Under the pieces are notes generated by a model. It searched no databases. It worked only from the letters and a program-made list of their open reading frames with translations, and had not been told where the DNA came from. Made by a program: the position numbers and the translations under genes. Below, piece by piece: positions 8,644-16,849 of a DNA stretch of 64,000 bases. Origin of the DNA: Faucicola osloensis_B (GTDB lineage Bacteria > Pseudomonadota > Gammaproteobacteria > Pseudomonadales > Moraxellaceae); NCBI GenBank assembly GCA_964211495.1, contig CAXORL010000003.1, positions 124,001-188,000 on the forward strand, read 5' to 3'. How positions within the stretch are numbered: the first letter of the stretch is position 1; each line of letters starts with the position of its first letter.

Positions 8644-9000
8644 TTATTTTCTGATTGCTTTACGTGGACCCTTACGAGTACGCGCATTTGTTTTTGTGCG
8701 TTGACCATTTACTGGTAAACCGCGACGATGACGCAAGCCACGATAGCAACCTAAGTCTACTAAACGTTTAATATTCATCGAGATTTCACGACGCAAGTCA
8801 CCTTCAGTCGCATATTCTGCAACTTGGGTACGGACAGCATCAAGCTGAGTATCATTTAGTTCACTGATTTTAGTAGTTGGTGCAATGTTTACCGCTTCTA
8901 AAATTTTAGCAGCAGTGGTACGACCAATACCAAAAATATAAGTGAGTGAAATGATAGCGTGCTTGTTGTCCGGAATGTTTACACCGGCAATACGAGCCAT
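8644..9000 (-). CDS. rpsM: 30S ribosomal protein S13
   Basis: S13 is a 30S head protein contacting the P-site tRNA and the B1 intersubunit bridges. From ATG at 9000 it has 118 residues, the same as E. coli, beginning MARIAGVNIP. GGAG lies 8 bases before this start, while the ATG at 9006 is only 2 bases from it, so the inner start is preferred. The C-terminal RTKTNARTRKGPRK tail is typical. It is the first gene of the alpha operon behind its own promoter. Confidence 0.98.
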   Translation of the reverse strand: MARIAGVNIPDNKHAIISLTYIFGIGRTTAAKILEAVNIAPTTKISELNDTQLDAVRTQVAEYATEGDLRREISMNIKRLVDLGCYRGLRHRRGLPVNGQRTKTNARTRKGPRKAIRK

Positions 9001-9059
9001 TGACATTTCTCCAATTATAAGGAAAAGATGAGTTAATCATCTACTGATGTAGCATTTTA

Positions 9060-9085
9060 ACACATTTGGTTATCTACAAATGTGT
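9060..9085 (-). promoter_or_regulatory. Leader hairpin upstream of rpsM
   Basis: A perfect 9-bp stem (9060-9068 with 9077-9085) with an 8-nt loop lies in the predicted rpsM leader, about 60 nt before the start codon. By position it is a candidate target for S4 autoregulation of the alpha operon, as established in E. coli. The resemblance is positional only, and no poly-U tract follows, so a terminator is unlikely. Confidence 0.5.
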
Positions 9086-9099
9086 CAAAATAACGACAA

Positions 9100-9135
9100 G
9101 TAGCGGATAATACAGTATCCGCTACCTGATTTCAA
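9100..9135 (-). promoter_or_regulatory. Alpha operon promoter overlapping a perfect 10-bp palindrome
   Basis: On the minus strand TTGAAA (9130-9135) and TATTAT (9107-9112) are separated by exactly 17 bp, a good sigma70-type promoter about 100 bp upstream of rpsM. The -10 and most of the spacer fall within an inverted repeat with 10-bp arms (9100-9109 and 9116-9125) and a 6-bp centre. The repeat could be a DNA operator, or an RNA hairpin in transcripts reading through from rpmJ. Confidence 0.6.
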
Positions 9136-9155
9136 GTCCAATCTAACAATTTAGA

Positions 9156-9272
9156 TTAACCTTGACGTTGTTTATGACGCGGTTCTGCACTACAAATAAC
9201 GCGAACAACGCCTTTGCGGCGTACAATTTTGCAGCTACCGCAGATTCTTTTTACAGACGCTTGAACTTTCAT
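9156..9272 (-). CDS. rpmJ: 50S ribosomal protein L36
   Basis: A 38-residue protein read directly from the sequence, starting MKVQASVKRICGSC and ending HKQRQG. It has the zinc-ribbon pattern of L36: Cys11, Cys14, Cys27 and His33. It lies 19 bp after secY as the last gene of the spc unit. Four zinc ligands are present, so this is the zinc-dependent C+ form. Confidence 0.97.
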   Translation of the reverse strand: MKVQASVKRICGSCKIVRRKGVVRVICSAEPRHKQRQG

Positions 9273-9291
9273 TTTCAGCTCCTAGTAGTAG

Positions 9292-10629
9292 TTATGAATG
9301 CTTGACTTCCATGGTTTGAATGAGCGAATAATCATGGTATTGGTGCGTCATTAAGTGCGCTTTAACTTGGGCAATAAAGTCCATAATTACGACCACACTA
9401 ATCAGTACTGAGGTACCGCCTAAATGGAACGGAATACCAAACGCAGATTGCAATATCATCGGCATCAAACAAATAATTGTCATATAAATCGCACCAATAA
9501 AGGTTAAGCGATTTAGTACATGATCTAAATAACGTTGAGTTTGTAAACCGGGACGAATGCCTGGAATATACGCTCCACTTCGTTTCAAATTCTCTGATAC
9601 TTCTTTTGGACTAAATACCAAGGCGGTATAAAAATAACAAAAGAAAATAATCAAGGCTGCAAAAATTACCAAATACAATGGCTGACCCGGTGATAACACT
9701 AATGCCATATTCTGCAAGAAACTTTGAAAAATATTAGGATTGGGTGATTGACCTACCCATTGTCCCAAACTCGCTGGGAATAACAACAATGAACTGGCAA
9801 AAATCGCTGGAATGACCCCTGCCATATTAATTTTTAATGGCAAATGCGATTGCTGCTGTGCATATATTTTTCGTTCTTGCGACTGCTTTTGGGCATAGTT
9901 GACAGGAATACGGCGCTGTGCGCGCTCAATAAACACAATTCCCGCCACCACCGCTAATGCCAATAAACTAAATATCAACAAGGCAATCATATTCATTTGA
10001 CCTTGCTGGACAGAGTTAATGGACTGTGTGACCACTTGTGGAAAAGTCGCTACGATACCCGCTAAAATTAGCATTGAAATACCGTTACCAATACCACGTT
10101 CAGTAATCTGTTCACCTAACCACATCAAAAACATTGACCCTGCAACCAACGAAGTTACCGCAGGAATATAAAAACCAAGACCACTGGTCAATGTCAGATT
10201 CTGACTAATCAAACCTGTGCACATACCAATTGATTGAACCAAAGCTAAGGCAAGGGTTAATTGGCGTGTATACTTGTTAATTTGGCGTTGACCGGCTTGG
10301 CCTTCTTTTTTTAATGCATCCAATGATGGTATAACCGCTGTCATCATCTGGACAATGATTGAAGCAGAAATATAAGGCATAATCCCGAGTGCCATGACTG
10401 ACATCCGCTCTAATGCCCCACCAGAAAACATATTAAACAAACCTAAAATAGTATTTTCATTGGTTTGAAAAAATTTCGATAAGCTTTCTGGATCCATACC
10501 AGGAATAGGTACGTGTGAACCGAAACGATAGACGACTAAAGCACCCAACAAAAATAGTAAACGATTAAATAATTCATCGTACTTACGTATAAATGCTAGA
10601 GGATTCATCGATGTTGAATGCTTAGTCAT
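9292..10629 (-). CDS. secY: Preprotein translocase subunit SecY
   Basis: SecY is the channel subunit of the SecYEG translocon in the inner membrane. The 445-residue protein has ten predicted transmembrane helices. It shows the conserved RFGSHVPIPGMD early region, the plug-region FNMFSGGALERMSVMALGIMPYI (about residues 64-86) and the cytosolic loop GAYIPGIRPGLQT (about 355-367) used in SecA/ribosome contact. It starts 6 bp after rplO and precedes rpmJ, as in E. coli. Confidence 0.99.
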   Translation of the reverse strand: MTKHSTSMNPLAFIRKYDELFNRLLFLLGALVVYRFGSHVPIPGMDPESLSKFFQTNENTILGLFNMFSGGALERMSVMALGIMPYISASIIVQMMTAVIPSLDALKKEGQAGQRQINKYTRQLTLALALVQSIGMCTGLISQNLTLTSGLGFYIPAVTSLVAGSMFLMWLGEQITERGIGNGISMLILAGIVATFPQVVTQSINSVQQGQMNMIALLIFSLLALAVVAGIVFIERAQRRIPVNYAQKQSQERKIYAQQQSHLPLKINMAGVIPAIFASSLLLFPASLGQWVGQSPNPNIFQSFLQNMALVLSPGQPLYLVIFAALIIFFCYFYTALVFSPKEVSENLKRSGAYIPGIRPGLQTQRYLDHVLNRLTFIGAIYMTIICLMPMILQSAFGIPFHLGGTSVLISVVVIMDFIAQVKAHLMTHQYHDYSLIQTMEVKHS

Positions 10630-10635
10630 GTAGGA

Positions 10636-11076
10636 TTACTCCTCAACAGTACCACCAGCTGCTTCAATAGCCGCTTTAGCACCTTTAGTCACTTTAACAC
10701 CTTTAAAAGTATATGCTTTGGTTACATCACCTGAAAGGATGATACGAACACGTTGCATATCGTGGCGAATGATATTCGCTGCTTTTAAAGACTCAACGCT
10801 TACCACGTCACCATCAACTTGGTTTAATTCTGATAAACGTACTTCTGCGGTTACCATTGCAAGTTTACTGGTAAAACCAAATTTTGGCAAACGACGGTAT
10901 AAAGGCATTTGACCACCTTCAAAACCTGAGCGAATACCAGAACCTGTACGTGAGGTTTGACCTTTGACACCACGACCACCGGTTTTACCGATACCAGAAC
11001 CGATACCACGACCACGGCGAAGTTTATTTTTTCTTGAACCTTCAGCTGGGCTCAATTCATTTAAACGTAGACCCAT
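10636..11076 (-). CDS. rplO: 50S ribosomal protein L15
   Basis: L15 is a late-assembly large-subunit protein. The N-terminal half is the expected glycine/arginine-rich tail (RRGRGIGSGIGKTGGRGVKG, residues about 21-40) that penetrates 23S rRNA, followed by the globular domain. The 146-residue length fits. Its ATG overlaps the rpmD stop as TAATG, which suggests translational coupling. Confidence 0.98.
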   Translation of the reverse strand: MGLRLNELSPAEGSRKNKLRRGRGIGSGIGKTGGRGVKGQTSRTGSGIRSGFEGGQMPLYRRLPKFGFTSKLAMVTAEVRLSELNQVDGDVVSVESLKAANIIRHDMQRVRIILSGDVTKAYTFKGVKVTKGAKAAIEAAGGTVEE

Positions 11077-11255
11077 TATACTTCCTCCACTTTAACTAAG
11101 TAGTTAACGCGGTTTACCATACCACGGGTCGAAGGGGTATCTTCAACTTCGACAGTATGTCCAATACGACGTAACCCTAAACCTTTCAAACAAGCTTTAT
11201 GGCTTGCTAGGCGATGGGCACTCGATTTTACTTGAGTAACTTTCATTTTTTTCAT
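11076..11255 (-). CDS. rpmD: 50S ribosomal protein L30
   Basis: A 59-residue protein read from the sequence, beginning MKKMKVTQVKSSAHR and ending VKVEEV. The segment LGLRRIGHTVEVEDTPSTRG with the closing MVNRVNYLVKV is the L30 signature. An internal ATG at 11246 would give a 56-residue form starting MKVTQV. It fills the space between rpsE and rplO and shares one base with the rplO start. Confidence 0.96.
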   Translation of the reverse strand: MKKMKVTQVKSSAHRLASHKACLKGLGLRRIGHTVEVEDTPSTRGMVNRVNYLVKVEEV

Positions 11256-11271
11256 GTTAGCTCACCTTAGC

Positions 11272-11769
11272 TTAGCCCAAGATTTCTTCAACTGATTTGC
11301 CGCGTTTTGCCGCAACTTTTTCAGGAGAAGACATTTCTTTTAACCCGTTGAAAGTTGCACGTACAACGTTAGCAGCATTGGTTGAACCATAGCATTTTGC
11401 TAATACGTTTTCTACGCCTGCAACTTCTAATACTGCACGCATTGCACCACCCGCGATAACACCGGTACCTTCAGAGGCTGGTTGCATATACACGCGGCTT
11501 GCACCGTGGCTAGCAGTAATAGGATGTTGAAGGGTTGTACCCGCTAAATCAACAGTAATCATATTACGTTTGGCAGCTTCTAATGCTTTTTGAATCGCTG
11601 CAGGCACTTCACGCGCTTTACCACGGCCAAAACCAACACGACCATTGCCATCACCTACCACTGTGAGTGCGGTGAAAGAAAAGATACGACCACCTTTTAC
11701 AACTTTAGATACACGGCCAACTGTGACTAAGCGCTCTACTAAACCGTCTGTTTGTTCAACTTTTGCCAT
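11272..11769 (-). CDS. rpsE: 30S ribosomal protein S5
   Basis: S5 sits at the mRNA entry side of the 30S subunit and affects decoding fidelity. The 165-residue protein has the double-stranded-RNA-binding-like N-terminal domain (LVERLVTVGRVSKVVKGGRI, about residues 10-29), the FTALTVVGDGNGRVGFG strand-loop, and the C-terminal domain with GTGVIAGGAMRAVLEVAGV. It is 2 bp from rplR. Confidence 0.99.
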   Translation of the reverse strand: MAKVEQTDGLVERLVTVGRVSKVVKGGRIFSFTALTVVGDGNGRVGFGRGKAREVPAAIQKALEAAKRNMITVDLAGTTLQHPITASHGASRVYMQPASEGTGVIAGGAMRAVLEVAGVENVLAKCYGSTNAANVVRATFNGLKEMSSPEKVAAKRGKSVEEILG

Positions 11770-11771
11770 GA

Positions 11772-12122
11772 TTAGAACTCCAATCCATTTTCACGAGCGG
11801 CTTCAGCTAATGCTTTAACACGACCATGATATTTAAAACCGCTACGATCAAACGCAACTTTAGTAATACCGGCAGCTTTAGCGCGTTCTGCAATTAATTT
11901 ACCAACGGCAGTTGCAGCTTCGATGTTGCTAGTTTGACCAGCACGTAAAGTAGTATCTAACGTTGAAGCTTGGGCTAACACTTCACCACCTGTTGGTGAG
12001 ATAACTTGTGCATAGATGTGGGTGTTAGTACGATTAACAGATAGACGATTTACGCCTAAACCACGGATATGTGCACGGGTTTTTTTCGCTCTGCGAAGGC
12101 GAGCAGCTTTTTTATCAAACAT
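11772..12122 (-). CDS. rplR: 50S ribosomal protein L18
   Basis: L18 binds 5S rRNA with L5 and L25 in the central protuberance. The 116-residue protein opens with the basic tail DKKAARLRRAKKTRAHIRGLG and ends in FDRSGFKYHGRVKALAEAARENGLEF, both diagnostic. It is placed between rplF and rpsE in the spc unit. Confidence 0.98.
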   Translation of the reverse strand: MFDKKAARLRRAKKTRAHIRGLGVNRLSVNRTNTHIYAQVISPTGGEVLAQASTLDTTLRAGQTSNIEAATAVGKLIAERAKAAGITKVAFDRSGFKYHGRVKALAEAARENGLEF

Positions 12123-12133
12123 GTCATTTCACC

Positions 12134-12667
12134 TTATTTTTTCTTAGCTTCTTTACGAGCGACATACTCATCGCTATAACGAACGCCTTTGCCTTTGTAA
12201 GGCTCAGGTGGGCGATAGCCACGAATGTTTGCTGCTGCTTGACCTAGCTTTTGTTTGTCGCTAGATTTTAACACGATTTCAGTCGCAGTTGGGGTTTCAG
12301 CAGTAACACCTTCAGGTAGTACATATTCGATTGGGTGTGAGTAACCTAAGTTTAGGTTAACTTTATTGCCAGCAACAGCGGCTTTATAACCAACACCAAT
12401 CAGTTGTAGACGACGTTCGAAGCCTTCAGTAACACCTTTAACCATGTTGCTTAATAATGCACGAACTGTACCAGTGTGCATCCAACCGTCTTTGGTGTCA
12501 GATTTTGGTGAAAGAATAAGTTGATTATCTTCCTGTTTTAGCTCGACCAAATCATGCAGGCGTAAAGTTAGCGTACCTTTGCTACCTTTAACTTCAACCT
12601 GCTGACCGTTCAAAGTAACACTTGTACCATTTGGTAGTGCTACAGGGGCTTTAGCCACACGAGACAT
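12134..12667 (-). CDS. rplF: 50S ribosomal protein L6
   Basis: L6 lies near the factor-binding site of the large subunit. From the ATG at 12667 the protein has 177 residues and begins MSRVAKAPV, matching E. coli length and N-terminus; an in-frame extension to 12709 is rejected. The C-terminal L6 signature (RGYRPPEPYKGKGVRYSDE) is intact. It is 31 bp upstream-spaced from rpsH. Confidence 0.98.
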   Translation of the reverse strand: MSRVAKAPVALPNGTSVTLNGQQVEVKGSKGTLTLRLHDLVELKQEDNQLILSPKSDTKDGWMHTGTVRALLSNMVKGVTEGFERRLQLIGVGYKAAVAGNKVNLNLGYSHPIEYVLPEGVTAETPTATEIVLKSSDKQKLGQAAANIRGYRPPEPYKGKGVRYSDEYVARKEAKKK

Positions 12668-12740
12668 ACGGGTAATTCCTATAAAAGTGATAAAAAAACG
12701 AACAGGCACAACAAACTATGCCTGTCCCTCTTAATGTTGA

Positions 12741-13139
12741 TTAAGCTACGAACGCAATAACTTCGCCGCCTAATCCAGCTGCACGAGCTTCACGGTCGCT
12801 CATGATGCCTTTATTGGTAGAGATGATTGCTACACCTAGACCTTTTTGGACGCTTGGTAGTGCATCTTTACCACGATATTGACGTAAACCTGGACGACTA
12901 TAACGTTTAATCGTTTCAATAACTGGTTTACCTTCAAAATATTTTAACTCGATGGTTAATTCAGCTTTACCTGTACCAACTTCTTGAGTTTCTGCGGTTG
13001 CAACATAACCTTCTTTCACTAGCAAATCAGCAATTGATTTACGTAGTTTTGAGCTTGGCATAGTCACAGACGCTTTTTGAGCCATTTGTGCATTACGGAT
13101 ACGAGTCAACATATCAGCAACGGTATCTTGCATACTCAT
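12741..13139 (-). CDS. rpsH: 30S ribosomal protein S8
   Basis: S8 is a primary 16S binder. The 132-residue protein begins MSMQDTVADMLTRIRNAQ, as in E. coli, and carries SRPGLRQYRGKDALPSVQKGLGVAIISTNKG, the C-terminal RNA-binding region. In E. coli S8 represses the spc operon by binding the rplX-rplE region of the mRNA; that region is present here, but I did not establish such a site. Confidence 0.98.
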   Translation of the reverse strand: MSMQDTVADMLTRIRNAQMAQKASVTMPSSKLRKSIADLLVKEGYVATAETQEVGTGKAELTIELKYFEGKPVIETIKRYSRPGLRQYRGKDALPSVQKGLGVAIISTNKGIMSDREARAAGLGGEVIAFVA

Positions 13140-13150
13140 ATTGTTTCCCC

Positions 13151-13456
13151 TTACCAGCTTGCTTTATGAACGCCAGGTACATCACCTTGCATTACTTTTT
13201 CACGAATCATGTTACGTGAAAGACCAAATTTACGGAAATAACCGTGTGGACGACCTGTCAATGCACAACGATTACGCAAACGTACGGGTGAAGCATCACG
13301 TGGCAGTGCTTGTAATGTAAGCATTGCGTCCATACGCTCTTCGTCAGTTGCATTGATGTCGCTGATAATTGCCTTAAGCTTTGCACGCTTCTCAGCATAT
13401 TTAGCAACAGTCGCTTCGCGTTTAAATTCGCGATTAATCATACTTTTCTTTGCCAT
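13151..13456 (-). CDS. rpsN: 30S ribosomal protein S14
   Basis: S14 is a 30S head protein. At 101 residues it is the long, zinc-free (C-) form: the C-terminal half RNRCALTGRPHGYFRKFGLSRN has no CxxC pair. It lies 18 bp after rplE and 11 bp before rpsH. Confidence 0.98.
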   Translation of the reverse strand: MAKKSMINREFKREATVAKYAEKRAKLKAIISDINATDEERMDAMLTLQALPRDASPVRLRNRCALTGRPHGYFRKFGLSRNMIREKVMQGDVPGVHKASW

Positions 13457-13474
13457 ATTGCCTTATCCTTGCTG

Positions 13475-14014
13475 TTAGCCCTTGAATGGGAAGCCGAATG
13501 CTTTAAGCAATGCACGACCTTGATCATCAGTTTTTGCGGTAGTCGTAATGGTAATGTCTAAACCACGAATACGGTCGATTTTGTCAAAGTCAACTTCAGG
13601 GAAAACGATTTGCTCTTTGATACCTAGTGAATAGTTACCACGGCCATCAAATGCTTTATCTGTAAAACCGCGGAAGTCACGGATACGTGGAATAGCGATT
13701 GAGATTAAACGATCTAAAAATTCGTACATCTGTTCGCCACGTAACGTTACTTTACAGCCGATTGGCCATTCTTCACGGATTTTAAAGCCTGCAACTGATT
13801 TGCGAGCTTTGGTTACTACAGGTTTTTGACCGGCAATTGCCGTCATATCCGCTAATGCGCCTTCAAGAACTTTTTTGTCTTGAGCGGCATCACCCACACC
13901 CATGTTTAGGGTGATTTTAGTGATTTTAGGGATTTCCATAACGTTGGCTAAACCAAGCTCTTGCTGAATTTTTTGCTTAAGCTGTTCGTTATATTGTGTT
14001 TTAAGTCTTGCCAT
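13475..14014 (-). CDS. rplE: 50S ribosomal protein L5
   Basis: L5 binds 5S rRNA and contacts P-site tRNA in the central protuberance. The start chosen at 14014 gives MARLKTQYNEQLKQ and 179 residues, exactly the E. coli length; the longer frame to 14095 would overlap rplX and is rejected. The signature GVGDAAQDKKVLEGALADM and RDFRGFTDKAFDGRGNYSLG are clear. Confidence 0.98.
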   Translation of the reverse strand: MARLKTQYNEQLKQKIQQELGLANVMEIPKITKITLNMGVGDAAQDKKVLEGALADMTAIAGQKPVVTKARKSVAGFKIREEWPIGCKVTLRGEQMYEFLDRLISIAIPRIRDFRGFTDKAFDGRGNYSLGIKEQIVFPEVDFDKIDRIRGLDITITTTAKTDDQGRALLKAFGFPFKG

Positions 14015-14033
14015 TACTGATACCCTTAGATGG

Positions 14034-14351
14034 TTATGCAGTCGCCACAACTTCACCAGATGAACGATAAACGCGTTGTTTTTTGCCTTCGTCATTCAAT
14101 TGGTAAGAAATACGATCTGCCTTTTGGGTTGCTGCATTATAAATTGCAACATTTGAAATGTGTAAAAATGCTTCTTTCTCGATAATACCACCTTCAACGC
14201 CAGTCTGTTGGTTTGGCTTTTGGTGTTTTTTAACGATGTTGATGCCTTCAACTTTTACACGGTCTTCTTTTACTGCTAGTACTGTACCTTGCTTGCCTTT
14301 ATCTTTGCCAGCAATTACAATCACTTGGTCGCCTTTACGTAATTTTGCCAT
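14034..14351 (-). CDS. rplX: 50S ribosomal protein L24
   Basis: L24 initiates 50S assembly. The 105-residue protein has the KOW motif near the start (KLRKGDQVIVIAGKDKGKQG, residues 3-22), the family hallmark. It is 7 bp after rplN and precedes rplE by about 20 bp. Confidence 0.98.
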   Translation of the reverse strand: MAKLRKGDQVIVIAGKDKGKQGTVLAVKEDRVKVEGINIVKKHQKPNQQTGVEGGIIEKEAFLHISNVAIYNAATQKADRISYQLNDEGKKQRVYRSSGEVVATA

Positions 14352-14358
14352 GTTTTCC

Positions 14359-14727
14359 TCACAATACTTCTGGGGCTAATGAAACAATTTTCATAAATTG
14401 TTCGCCACGTAGTTCGCGGGTTACTGGTCCAAAAATACGTGTTGCAATTGGTGCTTTATTGTTGTTCAACAACACAGCTGCATTATCATCAAAACGTAGT
14501 ACTGAACCGTCAGGACGACGTACACCAAACTTCGTGCGTACGACTACCGCGTTCATTACATCACCTTTCTTGACACGACCGCGTGGAATTGCTTCTTTCA
14601 CAGTCACTTTAATGATGTCGCCTACTGATGCATAACGACGATGTGAGCCACCTAGCACTTTAATGCACATAACTCGTTTTGCACCACTGTTGTCTGCAAC
14701 TTCCAGCATTGTTTCAGTCTGAATCAT
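14359..14727 (-). CDS. rplN: 50S ribosomal protein L14
   Basis: L14 forms intersubunit bridges B5/B8. From ATG at 14727 it is 122 residues, beginning MIQTETMLEVADNSGAKR, the canonical start; the open frame extends to 14766, but that extension lacks homology-like character. It is the first gene of the spc unit: a strong promoter lies 64-92 bp upstream. Confidence 0.98.
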   Translation of the reverse strand: MIQTETMLEVADNSGAKRVMCIKVLGGSHRRYASVGDIIKVTVKEAIPRGRVKKGDVMNAVVVRTKFGVRRPDGSVLRFDDNAAVLLNNNKAPIATRIFGPVTRELRGEQFMKIVSLAPEVL

Positions 14728-14790
14728 CGCGTTACTCCATAAATTGGCAAAACAAGTCTTTGCCACAATAAGCCATTTTTAAGGTGGCGT

Positions 14791-14819
14791 ATTGTAGCAG
14801 TTACTGACTTGCTTTGCAA
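14791..14819 (-). promoter_or_regulatory. spc operon promoter upstream of rplN
   Basis: On the minus strand TTGCAA (14814-14819) and TACAAT (14791-14796) are exactly 17 bp apart, a strong sigma70-like promoter. It falls in the 116-bp gap between rpsQ and rplN, the same place as the E. coli spc promoter. The predicted leader is about 57 nt. Confidence 0.75.
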
Positions 14820-14843
14820 TTATAACTATCTATTTAAGTTAAA

Positions 14844-15128
14844 TTAAATATTAACTGCTTTTTCTACGACGTCTACTAACACCCAAGATTTGGTTTTTGA
14901 TAGTGGACGTGTTGATTTGATACGAACAGTATCACCAACGCCACACTCATTATTTTCATCATGAGCATGTAGTTTGGTAGAACGGCGAATCATTTTGCCA
15001 TATTTGGCATGACGAATACGACGCTCAACAAGTACAGTAATGGTTTTATCCATTTTGTCACTGACAACTTTACCAGTGACTGTACTTTGTTCAGAAGCGT
15101 TAACTTGGTTGGTATTTTGCTCACTCAT
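14844..15128 (-). CDS. rpsQ: 30S ribosomal protein S17
   Basis: S17 is a primary 16S binder. The conserved OB-fold core (VTGKVVSDKMDKTITVLVERR onward) starts near residue 17, and the polar N-terminal extension of about 15 residues makes the 94-residue protein longer than E. coli S17 (84). The start at 15128 lies 2 bp after rpmC and is the only ATG before the core. It closes the S10 unit. Confidence 0.97.
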   Translation of the reverse strand: MSEQNTNQVNASEQSTVTGKVVSDKMDKTITVLVERRIRHAKYGKMIRRSTKLHAHDENNECGVGDTVRIKSTRPLSKTKSWVLVDVVEKAVNI

Positions 15129-15130
15129 GA

Positions 15131-15337
15131 TTAAGCCCCTTGGTTTTCGGTGTTCTGTTTTTCAGAGATAAGAGTCTTGATTTGAGCAATCGTACGACGA
15201 TTTGCTTTAATCTCATGGGTGTTGCCTAACTGACCAGTGGCTTTTGCCATACGAAGACGAAATGTTTCTAACTGTTTTTCGTCTAGTAATTGGGTCAGCT
15301 CTTCGACTGATTTGTCTTTAAGTTCACTGATCTTCAT
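15131..15337 (-). CDS. rpmC: 50S ribosomal protein L29
   Basis: A 68-residue all-helical protein at the tunnel exit that helps dock SRP and trigger factor. It begins MKISELKDKSVEEL and contains FRLRMAKATGQLGN, the L29 signature. Its start shares one base with the rplP stop, indicating coupled translation. Confidence 0.97.
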   Translation of the reverse strand: MKISELKDKSVEELTQLLDEKQLETFRLRMAKATGQLGNTHEIKANRRTIAQIKTLISEKQNTENQGA

Positions 15338-15750
15338 TACATTATCGTCCGTTTAACAATGGTGGTTTTGAAAGGCAACTTGGCAGCTGCAAGCGTGAAC
15401 GCTTCAGTCGCTAGCTCGTCAGAAACCCCTTCGATTTCATAAAGCATTTTGCCTGGTTTGATTTCGCATACCCAGTATTCTACTGGACCTTTACCTTTAC
15501 CCATACGAACTTCTAGTGGTTTTTCGGTAATTGGTTTGTCTGGGAATACACGAATCCAAATTTTACCACCGCGCTTGATACGACGTGAAATCGTACGACG
15601 AGCAGCTTCGATTTGACGTGCAGTCATACGACCACGTTCTACTGATTTAAGTCCGATTGTACCAAAAGATACGCTACTACCACGGTGAGCTAACCCCGTA
15701 TTACGTCCTTTTTGTACTTTACGAAACTTGGTACGTTTTGGTTGTAACAT
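15337..15750 (-). CDS. rplP: 50S ribosomal protein L16
   Basis: L16 lies close to the A-site tRNA and peptidyl transferase centre. The 137-residue protein begins MLQPKRTKFRKVQKGRN and has RMGKGKGPVEYWVC near residues 82-95, including the Arg that is hydroxylated by RoxA in E. coli. It is 5 bp after rpsC. Confidence 0.98.
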   Translation of the reverse strand: MLQPKRTKFRKVQKGRNTGLAHRGSSVSFGTIGLKSVERGRMTARQIEAARRTISRRIKRGGKIWIRVFPDKPITEKPLEVRMGKGKGPVEYWVCEIKPGKMLYEIEGVSDELATEAFTLAAAKLPFKTTIVKRTIM

Positions 15751-15755
15751 ATCGA

Positions 15756-16508
15756 TTAACCTCTGTCTTTAGCTGGGCGCTCACTACGTGGGCGGTCGCT
15801 ACGATCATTACGAGCACGACGTTTTTGAGGTGCACGTGCTTGTTTTTCTTCTTTGACTGGATTATATACACGGTTCATGCCGTCAAGCACTTCACCACGG
15901 AAAATCCAAACTTTTACACCGATAGTACCGTAAGTGGTTTCTGCGCGTACATTTGAGTAGTCAATGTCAGCACGTAATGTATGCAAAGGTACACGACCTT
16001 CACGATACCACTCTGAGCGAGCAATCTCAGCGCCGCCAAGACGACCTGATAGCTCAACTTTGATACCTTGTGCGCCAGCTTTCATACTGTTTTGAACAGC
16101 ACGTTTCATAGCACGGCGGAACATAACACGACGTTCAAGTTGTGAAGCAATACCATCAGCCACTAGACGTGCGTCTAAGTCTGGTTGGGTGATTTCTTCA
16201 ATGCTAACTTGTGCTGGTACGCCCATTAATTTGGTAAGTTCTTTTTGTAGGCTTTCAATGTCTTCGCCTTTTTTACCAATGATGATACCAGGACGTGCCG
16301 TGGCGATAGTGATTTTAGCCGCGCCCGTAGGACGTTCGATGCTAATACCGCTGATCATCGCTGCTTTAAGCTTTTTCTCTAAATATTTACGAACTTGTAA
16401 ATCGTTGATTAAGTATTCAGAGTATTTTTTTGGATCTGCATACCAGTTAGCGTTTGATTTACGAATTACGCCAAGACGGATGCCGATTGGATGAACTTTC
16501 TGTCCCAT
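15756..16508 (-). CDS. rpsC: 30S ribosomal protein S3
   Basis: S3 lines the mRNA entry channel and contributes to helicase activity. The KH domain includes GIIIGKKGEDIESLQ (about residues 74-88), and the C-terminal domain GAEIARSEWYREGRVPLHTLRADIDY is typical. The 250-residue protein carries a longer Arg/Asp-rich tail than E. coli S3 (233). It is 1 bp after rplV. Confidence 0.99.
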   Translation of the reverse strand: MGQKVHPIGIRLGVIRKSNANWYADPKKYSEYLINDLQVRKYLEKKLKAAMISGISIERPTGAAKITIATARPGIIIGKKGEDIESLQKELTKLMGVPAQVSIEEITQPDLDARLVADGIASQLERRVMFRRAMKRAVQNSMKAGAQGIKVELSGRLGGAEIARSEWYREGRVPLHTLRADIDYSNVRAETTYGTIGVKVWIFRGEVLDGMNRVYNPVKEEKQARAPQKRRARNDRSDRPRSERPAKDRG

Positions 16509-16509
16509 A

Positions 16510-16839
16510 TTATGCTCCTACCTTAACTGTGATGTGGCAAGTACGTTTGCTAATACGGTCAGCACGACCTTTGGCACGTGGTAAAACACGTTTTAACGTA
16601 ATGCCTTCATCCACATAAATGGTAGAAACACGCAATGTATCGATGTCTAAACCATTGTTATGCTCAGCGTTAGCAATCGCAGATTCTAAGCATTTTTTAA
16701 CCAATTTAGCGGCTTTTTTGTTGCTAAAGGTTAAGATATCTAATGCACGCTCGATTGATTTGCCGCGAACTTCGTCAGCAACTAAGCGTACTTTTTGTGC
16801 CGAAATGGCGGCACCGCGTAATTTTGCAGTTACTTCCAT
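16510..16839 (-). CDS. rplV: 50S ribosomal protein L22
   Basis: L22 lines the exit tunnel and is a site of macrolide-resistance mutations in other species. From ATG at 16839 the protein is 109 residues (MEVTAKLRGAAISAQKVRLV); the open frame continuing to 16926 overlaps rpsS and is rejected. The tunnel-loop segment LPRAKGRADRISKRTCHI is intact. Confidence 0.97.
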   Translation of the reverse strand: MEVTAKLRGAAISAQKVRLVADEVRGKSIERALDILTFSNKKAAKLVKKCLESAIANAEHNNGLDIDTLRVSTIYVDEGITLKRVLPRAKGRADRISKRTCHITVKVGA

Positions 16840-16849
16840 GATGAGCACC

